Of a stretch of 64,000 nucleotides of DNA, positions 58,365 to 64,000 are shown piece by piece; within the stretch, counting starts at the first letter, position 1; the number at the start of each line of letters is the position of its first letter. The DNA comes from Gemmobacter sp. (lineage in GTDB: Bacteria > Pseudomonadota > Alphaproteobacteria > Rhodobacterales > Rhodobacteraceae): contig NZ_JAUCBS010000013.1 of assembly GCF_034676705.1 (NCBI RefSeq), forward strand, positions 3,080,501 to 3,144,500, written 5' to 3'. The notes beneath the pieces are model-generated. The model worked only from the letters and a program-made list of their open reading frames with translations. It ran no database searches and was not told where the DNA came from. The position numbers and the translations under genes were made by a program.

Positions 58365-59339
58365 CTACAGCAACCCGTTGCGTTGCGGGCCGCCGGCCAT
58401 CAGGCTGTAGGCCTCGATCAGGGCGGGGTCGGCGGGGCGGCCGGGGCGCAGGTGGTGCAGCAGGGCATCCAGGAACGCCCGGGTCTTTTGCGGCATCAGG
58501 CGGCGGCTGGGAAACACCGCCCGCACCGTGACCGGCCGCAGCGCCCAGTCGGGCAGCAACCGCACCAGCGCGCCTTGCCGCACCGGATCCTCGGCGAACA
58601 GCACCGGCAGCACGGCAATGCCCGCGCCCATCAGCACCAATCGGCGCAGCATGTCATAGGAATTGGCCCCCAGCCTGCGCCCCGCCATGTCGATCGTCAG
58701 GCCCCGCCCCTGCCGGTTCAGCGCCCAGGGCTGCGCCGCCCCCGCGCTGATCAGCGCCAGCAGATCGAACCCCGCCAGATCCTGCGCGCCCGCAGGCGTG
58801 CCGCGCCGGTCCAGATAAGCGGGTGCCGCATAGACGCCCAGATCCAGGTTGGTCAGATGCCGCGTCGTCAGCTGCTGCGCGGTATCGCCGTCGCCCACCC
58901 GGATCGCCAGGTCGAAACTTTCCGCGATCACATCGACATAGCGGGGCGACAGATCCAGATCCAGCCGCACCTCGGGCCAGGCGGCGGCAAAGGCGGCCAG
59001 CATCGGCCCCAGCACGATCCCCGCCAGATCGGCCGGCGCCGATACCCGCAACCGGCCCGACGGCGTCAGCTGCCGGTGTTCGGCCACTTCGGCCACCCGC
59101 TCGGCCTCGTGCGCGATCTGTTCGGCGGCGCCCAATATGCGCTGGCCCATCTCGGTCAGCACGATGCGGCGGGTGGTGCGTTGCAGCACCTTTTCGCCCA
59201 GCCGCGCCTCCAGCTCGCCAATCCGGCGGGACAGGGTGGATTTCGGGATCCCGGTCTGCTTGGCCGCTTCGGAAAACCCGCCAGCGTTCACCACCAGCGC
59301 AAAGAACATCAGATCGGTGGGGTCGGGCGGCGCGGGCAT
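58365..59339 (-). CDS. LysR-family transcriptional regulator
   Basis: The 324-residue protein has a LysR helix-turn-helix (LMFFALVVNAGGFSEAAKQTGIPKSTLSRRIGELEARLGEKVLQRTTRRIVLTEMG) and a type 2 periplasmic-binding-like effector domain (RLRVSAPADLAGIVLGPMLAAF, GAGIAVLPVLFAEDPVRQG). It is divergent from the M19-ABC operon across 100 bp with a perfect inverted repeat just before its own start codon, so it probably controls that operon and itself. Confidence 0.93.
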   Translation of the reverse strand: MPAPPDPTDLMFFALVVNAGGFSEAAKQTGIPKSTLSRRIGELEARLGEKVLQRTTRRIVLTEMGQRILGAAEQIAHEAERVAEVAEHRQLTPSGRLRVSAPADLAGIVLGPMLAAFAAAWPEVRLDLDLSPRYVDVIAESFDLAIRVGDGDTAQQLTTRHLTNLDLGVYAAPAYLDRRGTPAGAQDLAGFDLLALISAGAAQPWALNRQGRGLTIDMAGRRLGANSYDMLRRLVLMGAGIAVLPVLFAEDPVRQGALVRLLPDWALRPVTVRAVFPSRRLMPQKTRAFLDALLHHLRPGRPADPALIEAYSLMAGGPQRNGLL

Positions 59340-59345
59340 GATGAA

Positions 59346-59363
59346 TGTTCCATATCTGGAACA
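59346..59363. promoter_or_regulatory. LysR-type operator, perfect inverted repeat
   Basis: TGTTCC-ATATCT-GGAACA is an exact 6-6-6 inverted repeat that fits the T-N11-A layout of LysR boxes. It lies 7 bp from the lysR start and 76 bp from the M19-like start. Confidence 0.65.
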
Positions 59364-59439
59364 GTGATATCCGAAACATCCGCTAGGGCAAGCCACGGAT
59401 CAAGGGCATTCTGGGCAAAACGTCAAAGGGAGTCGCACG

Positions 59440-60450
59440 TTGACGCCTCAGCTTGTTTCACTACTGGAACGCGCCCTGGTCTGGGAAAGCGCCGTCGGCT
59501 GGACGCCGGAATGCCTGGACGAAGGGCCCTCGATGCTGCCCCGCTACCACAATTCCGGGTTCAGCTGCCTGTCGATGACCATCGGCGCCGATTGGGACCG
59601 CCCCGAACCCACGCTGCGCCATTTCGCCCAGCAGCGCCGCTATTTCGAAAACCGCAGCGACCTGTGCCGCATCGTGGAATCGGTCGACGACATTCGCGCC
59701 GCGAAACGCGATGGCAAGCTGGGCATCGGCTTTCACCTGCAAGGCGCCAGCCCGCTGGGCTACGACCCGGCGCTGATCGACACCTGGTATCGGCTGGGCA
59801 TCCGCTGGATGATCCTGTGCTACAACACCCGCAACCCCCTTGGCGATGGGTGCCACGAGCCGGAGAACGCCGGCCTGTCGCTGCTGGGCCGCGCCTTTGT
59901 CGCCGAGGCGAACCGGGTGGGGATGCTGCTGGATGTCAGCCATGCCGGCATCCGCACCTCGCTGGATATCATCGCGCTGTCGGAAAAGCCGGTGATCGCC
60001 AGCCATTCCAGCGCCCGCGCCATCAAGAACCACGAACGCAACGTGACCGATGACCAGATCCGCGCCATTGCCGCCAAGGGCGGCGTGGTCGGCATCAATT
60101 CCATCGGGGCGTTCCTGACCGATGACAACAGTTCCGGCGTTGGCGCGGTGATGCGCCATATCGACCATATCGCCCAGTTGGTCGGGCCGCAGCATGTGGG
60201 CCTGGGGCTGGATACGGTGTTCTACCAGCCGTTCATGGAAAAGCTGTATAACTCCGGCCCCCTGATGGCGCAGCGCGGCTATCCGCGCCCGCCCTGGGCC
60301 GATGTCAAACCCGAGGCCCTGCCCGAGCTGGTCGAGGCGCTGGACCGCCACGGCTATGACGAAACCGCCATCCTCGGGATCCTTGGCGAGAATTTCCTGC
60401 GTGTCGCCGCGCAGACCTGGCGCCCCACCCACCAAAGGACAGACGCATGA
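59440..60450 (+). CDS. M19 (membrane dipeptidase-like) family protein with altered metal site
   Basis: The 336-residue protein is a TIM-barrel member of peptidase family M19, with LLDVSHAG and VIASHSSARAIKNHERNVTD carrying the two later zinc-binding histidines, and GVVGINSIGAFL and GLGLDTVF typical of the family. The N-terminal His-containing ligand motif is not recognisable (the region reads LVWESAVGWTPE). The bridging Glu position appears to be Gln in GFHLQGASPLG. It may therefore not be a classical dipeptidase. A TTG at 59440 preceded by AAAGGGAG is the best start. It overlaps the ABC binding-protein gene by 4 bp. Confidence 0.82.
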   Translation: MTPQLVSLLERALVWESAVGWTPECLDEGPSMLPRYHNSGFSCLSMTIGADWDRPEPTLRHFAQQRRYFENRSDLCRIVESVDDIRAAKRDGKLGIGFHLQGASPLGYDPALIDTWYRLGIRWMILCYNTRNPLGDGCHEPENAGLSLLGRAFVAEANRVGMLLDVSHAGIRTSLDIIALSEKPVIASHSSARAIKNHERNVTDDQIRAIAAKGGVVGINSIGAFLTDDNSSGVGAVMRHIDHIAQLVGPQHVGLGLDTVFYQPFMEKLYNSGPLMAQRGYPRPPWADVKPEALPELVEALDRHGYDETAILGILGENFLRVAAQTWRPTHQRTDA

Positions 60451-61415
60451 GCCTCAAGACCCTGCGGCTTGCTGCCGCCATCGCCCTGACCGCCGCCACG
60501 GCGCAGGCCGAAACGAAACATATCGCCATTGCCAGTTTCGGCGAACACCCGGCACTGAACCAGGTTGCCGAAGGGTTCAAGGAACGCATGGGCGCGCTGG
60601 GATATGCCGAAGGCACGGCAGTGACCTACAGCTTCAACCATGCCAACTTTGACCGCACGCTGATCCCCCAGGTGCTGGCCAAGGTCGAGGCGGAAAAGCC
60701 CGCGCTGGTGCTGGCCATCACCACCGGGCTGAACCAGGCGGCGGTGCGCGGCATCACCGACAAGACCATTCCCATCGTCTTTGCGTCGGTCGTCGATCCG
60801 GTCGTCGCCGGCATCGTGCCCGACTGGCAGCACGGATCGGCCACCAGCACCGGCGCATCCATGATGCCCGATTTCGACGCGACGCTGGCCTTTCTGAAAC
60901 AGGTGATCCCGGGCATCAAGGCGGTAGGCACCCTGTTCAACCCCGGCGAGGATAACGACGCCACCAACATGAAGCTGCTGACCGAGGCCGGCGAGAAGGC
61001 GGGCATCAAGATCGTCGGCGTCCCGGTCGAGGCGGCGGCCGACCTGCCGCAGCGGGTGCAAAGCTTTGCCGGGCAGGTGGATGCGGTGTTCCTGATCCAG
61101 TCGAACGTGGTGCAGACCGCCGTGCCGATCGTCGCGCAGGTGGCGCAACGCATGAAGATGCCGCTGTTCAACTCGGTCTTCAATCCGGCGCTCCAGGACC
61201 AGCTGGCCGGGTTCCACGCGATTTCCTATCGCAAGAACGGGGTGCATGCCGCCGATATCGCCGACCGCATCCTGCGGGGCGAAAAGCCGGCCGACATTGC
61301 GCCCTATGTGCCGGTGGCCGCCGATTTCGACAGCCTTGTCAGCGTCAAGGGCATGGCGGCCGTGGGCCTGCCCATTCCCGACAGCCTGAAGGACAGCCCG
61401 TGGCTGCTGAAGTGA
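60447..61415 (+). CDS. ABC transporter substrate-binding protein (COG2984/TrpX type)
   Basis: The 322-residue protein has a Sec signal (MSLKTLRLAAAIALTAATAQA) and a binding fold of the uncharacterised COG2984 family (IAIASFGEHPALNQVAEGFKERMGALGYAEG, PIVFASVVDPVVAGIV, FNPGEDNDATNMKLLTEAGEKAGIKI). TrpX of Gram-positive tryptophan systems belongs here. The ligand is unknown; the M19-like neighbour suggests a dipeptide or N-acyl amino acid-like compound. Its stop lies 16 bp inside the ATPase gene. Confidence 0.88.
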   Translation: MSLKTLRLAAAIALTAATAQAETKHIAIASFGEHPALNQVAEGFKERMGALGYAEGTAVTYSFNHANFDRTLIPQVLAKVEAEKPALVLAITTGLNQAAVRGITDKTIPIVFASVVDPVVAGIVPDWQHGSATSTGASMMPDFDATLAFLKQVIPGIKAVGTLFNPGEDNDATNMKLLTEAGEKAGIKIVGVPVEAAADLPQRVQSFAGQVDAVFLIQSNVVQTAVPIVAQVAQRMKMPLFNSVFNPALQDQLAGFHAISYRKNGVHAADIADRILRGEKPADIAPYVPVAADFDSLVSVKGMAAVGLPIPDSLKDSPWLLK

Positions 61416-62227
61416 CCCCAGCACACGCGAAGGGGGGCGAGTCCCCCCTTCTGGCCCTGCGCGGATTGCGCAAGACCTTTGGCGGCGGCCTGCCGGGCGC
61501 CCGCCCGGCGCTGGACGGGGTGGACCTGACGCTGGCACGCGGCGATTTCGCGGTGATCATCGGGTCGAACGGGGCCGGCAAATCGACGCTGCTGAACAGC
61601 ATCGCCGGCACCTTCGCCCCCGATGCCGGCAGCATCACGCTGGACGGGCAGGACATCACCCGGCTGGCAGGCCATGCCCGCGCCGGCTGGATCACCCGGG
61701 TGTTCCAGGATCCGATGGTCGGCACCGCCGCCGCCATGACCATCGAGGAAAACCTGGCCCTTGCCGAACGGCGCGGGCAGCCCCGCCGCCTGCGGCTGGC
61801 GCTGGACCGCGCGCGGCGCGAGACCTATCGCGACCGGCTGCGCGTGCTTGCGCTGGGGCTGGAAGACCGGCTGACCACCCCGGTCGCCCTGCTGTCGGGC
61901 GGCCAGCGGCAGGCGCTGTCGCTGATCATGGCCGTCATGTCACGGCCCCGGCTGCTGCTGCTGGACGAACATACCGCCGCGCTGGATCCGCGCACGGCCG
62001 ATATCGTCATGCAGGCCACGCTGCGCGTGGTGCAGGACCATGGCCTGACCGCGCTGATGGTGACCCACAACATGCGCCAGGCCATCGAGACCGGCAACCG
62101 TCTGGTGATGATGGATGCCGGCCGCATCCGGCTGGACATTGGCGGGCCGGAAAAATCGGCGCTGACCGCCGCCGATCTGGTGGAAAAGTTCCGCATCGAC
62201 AACGACCGAATGCTGCTGGGAAGCTGA
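61400..62227 (+). CDS. ABC transporter ATPase (COG1101 type)
   Basis: The 275-residue protein has Walker A GSNGAGKS, signature LLSGGQRQAL, Walker B LLLLDEHTAAL and the His-loop VTHNMRQAI. The substitution of P by H in LLLDEH is typical of the COG1101 transporters. It begins at a GTG overlapping the end of the binding-protein gene, and pairs with the permease encoded 3 bp after its stop. Confidence 0.92.
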   Translation: MAAEVTPAHAKGGESPLLALRGLRKTFGGGLPGARPALDGVDLTLARGDFAVIIGSNGAGKSTLLNSIAGTFAPDAGSITLDGQDITRLAGHARAGWITRVFQDPMVGTAAAMTIEENLALAERRGQPRRLRLALDRARRETYRDRLRVLALGLEDRLTTPVALLSGGQRQALSLIMAVMSRPRLLLLDEHTAALDPRTADIVMQATLRVVQDHGLTALMVTHNMRQAIETGNRLVMMDAGRIRLDIGGPEKSALTAADLVEKFRIDNDRMLLGS

Positions 62228-62230
62228 GCC

Positions 62231-63136
62231 ATGCCCGTGATCGACGCCTTCCTGAACCTGATCCCCGTCACCTTCGCGCAAAGCCTGATGTATTCCTTTG
62301 TCGTGATGGGGATCATGATCCCGTTCCGGCTGCTCAGCTTTCCCGACCTGACCAGCGAGGGGGCGTTTCCCCTGGGCGGCTGCGTCTGTGCCGCGCTGAT
62401 CCTGGCCGGGTGGGATCCGTTCCTGGCCACCGCCGTGGCCTTTGGCGCCGGGATTGCCGCCGGCATGGCCACCGCGCTGATCCACCTGCAATTCCGGCTG
62501 AATTCGCTGCTGGCCGGCATTCTGGTGTTCACCGCGCTTTACAGCGTGAACATGCGGGTGATGGGGCGGTCCAACGTGGCGCTGTTTTCGGCCGACAGCG
62601 TGTTCCTGCAAGTCAGCCCCGCCATCCTGGGATCGGTCGCATTGCAGATCCTGTTCTTTGGCGTGCTGGTGCTGGCCGTGCTGCTGGCGCTGCGCTGGTT
62701 CCTGGCGACCGAGGCGGGGGCGGCGCTGCGGCTGGTCGGCATCAACCCGGATCTGGCGCCCTCGCTGGGCATCAACCTGTGGACATGGACGCTGGTGGGG
62801 CTGGGGCTGGCCAACGGGTTGTCGGCCTTTGGCGGGGCGCTGGTGGTGCAGTTGCAGGGCTTTGCCGATATCGGCATGGGCATGGGGCTGCTGATCAACG
62901 GCCTGGCCTCGCTGGTGATCGGGGAAACCGTGGTCGGCCGGCAGACGATCACCCGCCAGCTGCTGGCTCCGGTGGTGGGCGCGGCGATCTACTACCAGTT
63001 CGTCTCGCTGGGCCTGTCGCTGGGGCTGCAACCCAGCGATCTGAAACTGGTGACGGCGGTCTTCGTTCTGCTGACGCTGGGCCTGCCCGCGCTGCGCCGG
63101 GGGGGCACCGCGGGGCGCGAAAAGCTGCACGCCTGA
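62231..63136 (+). CDS. ABC transporter permease (COG4120 type)
   Basis: The 301-residue membrane protein has about eight helices and COG4120 blocks: VTFAQSLMYSFVVMGIMIPFRLLSFPDLTSEGAFPLGG, FRLNSLLAGILVFTALYSVNMRVMGRSNVAL and GMGLLINGLASLVIGETVVG. It completes the LysR-controlled transporter. A strong hairpin follows the stop codon. Confidence 0.9.
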   Translation: MPVIDAFLNLIPVTFAQSLMYSFVVMGIMIPFRLLSFPDLTSEGAFPLGGCVCAALILAGWDPFLATAVAFGAGIAAGMATALIHLQFRLNSLLAGILVFTALYSVNMRVMGRSNVALFSADSVFLQVSPAILGSVALQILFFGVLVLAVLLALRWFLATEAGAALRLVGINPDLAPSLGINLWTWTLVGLGLANGLSAFGGALVVQLQGFADIGMGMGLLINGLASLVIGETVVGRQTITRQLLAPVVGAAIYYQFVSLGLSLGLQPSDLKLVTAVFVLLTLGLPALRRGGTAGREKLHA

Positions 63137-63140
63137 GGCC

Positions 63141-63165
63141 GGCCCGCCCGGTTGCCGGGCGGGCC
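63141..63165 (+). terminator. Hairpin terminator after the ABC operon
   Basis: GGCCCGCCCGG and CCGGGCGGGCC form a perfect 11-bp stem with a TTG loop, 4 bp after the permease stop. No U-tract follows, so it may depend on Rho or act as a stabiliser. Confidence 0.6.
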
Positions 63166-63480
63166 CATATCCCCGCGTTCTCTCTCGTCCGTGCCGGATA
63201 TCCGCCGTTGGGCACGGCTGGCCTTCGTCGCCATGAAGATGCGGCGACGGGAACTGCGTGCTGGCGCTCCCACGGCCGCTTGGCGGCATATTGGCCGAAG
63301 CACGATCCGGGCGTGGCGGCGCAGACCGCGCGGGGTGGAATTGAAACGGCCCTGCCGGATCATCCGGGACAGGCTGCGGCCGCCGGCCACTTCCGCAATC
63401 AGACCATGTGACACCACACATTGCCCCCCTCCCCCATCCCCTCCCCACGAGGGGGAGGGGAGGCACTTGGCCTCCGGGCC
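63166..63480. other. Intergenic region without a recognisable gene
   Basis: About 315 bp between the ABC operon and the uvrC terminator. Short open frames on both strands have no conserved features. At 63438-63460 a C-rich and a G-rich tract (CCCCTCCCC, GGGGGAGGGG) can pair around ACGA, a simple-sequence hairpin of unknown significance. Confidence 0.5.
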
Positions 63481-63511
63481 GTGCGGGGGGCGGCGATGCG
63501 GCCCCCCGCAC
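63481..63511 (-). terminator. Hairpin terminator downstream of uvrC
   Basis: GTGCGGGGGGC and GCCCCCCGCAC are an exact 11-bp inverted repeat with a 9-nt loop, 5 bp past the uvrC stop codon when read on the minus strand. It is very GC-rich and lacks a U-tract. Confidence 0.6.
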
Positions 63512-63516
63512 CCGCC

Positions 63517-64000
63517 CTATCCCCGGGCGTTGAAGAAATCGTGGATGGTCTGGGCCAGCGTTTCGGAAATGCCGTCCACCGCCATCAGATCCGACAGGCC
63601 CGCGCGCGACACCGCCTTGGCCGATCCGAAATGCGCCAGCAGCGCCCGCTTGCGCGCGGCGCCCACGCCCGGCACCTCGTCCAGCGGCGTCGCCGTCATG
63701 GCCTTGGCGCGTTTGGCGCGGTGGGTGCCGATGGCAAAGCGGTGTGCCTCGTCGCGCAGGCGCTGGATGAAATACAGCACCGGATGGTTGCGGGGCAGCG
63801 CCATGACGGGCTGGCCGGGGCGGTGGAATTCCTCCTTGCCATGGTCGCGGTCCACGCCCTTGGCCACCCCGATGAAGGGAATATCCTCGACCCCCAGCCC
63901 CTCCATCACCTCGCGCACGGCCGAGATCTGGCCGGCGCCGCCGTCGATCAGCAGCAGGTCGGGCCACGAGGGCGATTCCCGGTCGGGATCCTCTTTCAGC
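63517..64000 (-). CDS. uvrC: UvrABC system protein C, C-terminal part (5' part outside window)
   Basis: The last 160 codons of uvrC are present. They include the end of the RNase H-like nuclease domain (PDLLLIDGGAGQISAVREVMEGLG, FIGVAKGVDRDHGKEEFH, DEAHRFAIGTHRAKRAKAM) and the tandem helix-hairpin-helix domain (LDEVPGVGAARKRALLAHFGSAKAVSRAGLSDLMAVDGISETLAQTIHDFF). UvrC cuts the damaged strand on both sides of a lesion during nucleotide excision repair. The stop is TAG at 63517-63519, and the gene runs off the window edge. Confidence 0.95.
   Translation of the reverse strand, partial: LKEDPDRESPSWPDLLLIDGGAGQISAVREVMEGLGVEDIPFIGVAKGVDRDHGKEEFHRPGQPVMALPRNHPVLYFIQRLRDEAHRFAIGTHRAKRAKAMTATPLDEVPGVGAARKRALLAHFGSAKAVSRAGLSDLMAVDGISETLAQTIHDFFNARG

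Noticed and set aside
63177..63420. Possible small Arg-rich protein gene between the ABC operon and uvrC
   Set aside because: Both strands have short frames, but there is no ribosome-binding site, conserved motif or convincing start.
1..64000. CRISPR arrays, insertion sequences or prophage genes
   Set aside because: I found no regularly spaced repeats, no transposase or integrase motifs, and no phage structural proteins.

Overview
The window looks like chromosomal DNA of a GC-rich alphaproteobacterium of the Rhodobacterales (Rhodobacter/Paracoccus-like). Supporting signs are the rsh-rpoZ-NYN-ispH neighbourhood, a PleD-type response regulator, an H-NOX-like/GGDEF gene pair, DUF983 and DUF3572 genes, TRAP and LIV transporters, and a hairpin-forming GC-rich repeat of the kind common in that group. 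Genus and species cannot be read from this sequence alone.

Region 1 (1-15.2 kb) is housekeeping and signalling. It holds a truncated (p)ppGpp synthetase/hydrolase gene, rpoZ, a NYN-domain nuclease gene, ispH, a PBP4-type carboxypeptidase gene, and an MFS transporter gene with a nine-C tract at its 5' end. Two identical tRNA-Gly(GCC) genes each carry a terminator hairpin. An ECF-sigma/anti-sigma/Spy-like sensor group lies next to a four-EF-hand protein gene. DUF983 and Nudix genes, a HAD phosphatase, DUF3572, a PleD-like diguanylate cyclase, a degenerate H-NOX protein and its HNOBA-GGDEF partner follow.

Region 2 (15.2-21.2 kb) is a tightly packed catabolic operon: a NicX-like ring-cleavage dioxygenase, an acyl-CoA-dehydrogenase-fold flavoprotein, a fused SRPBCC/alpha-beta hydrolase, a TetR regulator and a glutamine-synthetase-like ligase. 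It is followed by tRNA-Gly(TCC) and the wreck of a tctA gene. The operon suggests opening of an N-heterocyclic or otherwise activated ring, but the substrate is unknown.

Region 3 (21.7-58.3 kb) is a catabolic island of about 36 kb. It contains a MaoC hydratase, CitE-like lyase, beta-keto acid cleavage enzyme, oxidoreductases, an acyl-CoA dehydrogenase, two paralogous TRAP transporters, a Baeyer-Villiger monooxygenase, an HSL-type esterase, an aldehyde dehydrogenase, a split AtuA/DUF1446 pair, a LIV ABC transporter, a HyuA/HyuB pair, three CoA-transferases, a lipocalin-like protein, an APH-family kinase, and two FadR-type GntR regulators. Six AT-rich intergenic regions, one in front of every operon of this island, carry similar sites built around GACC. 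This suggests one regulator, probably one of the two GntR proteins, controls the whole island. A plausible logic is uptake by TRAP/LIV, Baeyer-Villiger oxidation of a ketone, ester or lactone hydrolysis, oxidation and CoA activation, then modified beta-oxidation and C-C cleavage. This is inference.

Region 4 (58.3-63.2 kb) has a LysR regulator divergent from an operon that encodes an M19-like protein with altered metal ligands and an ABC transporter of the TrpXYZ/COG2984 type. The window ends inside uvrC, which is truncated by the window edge.
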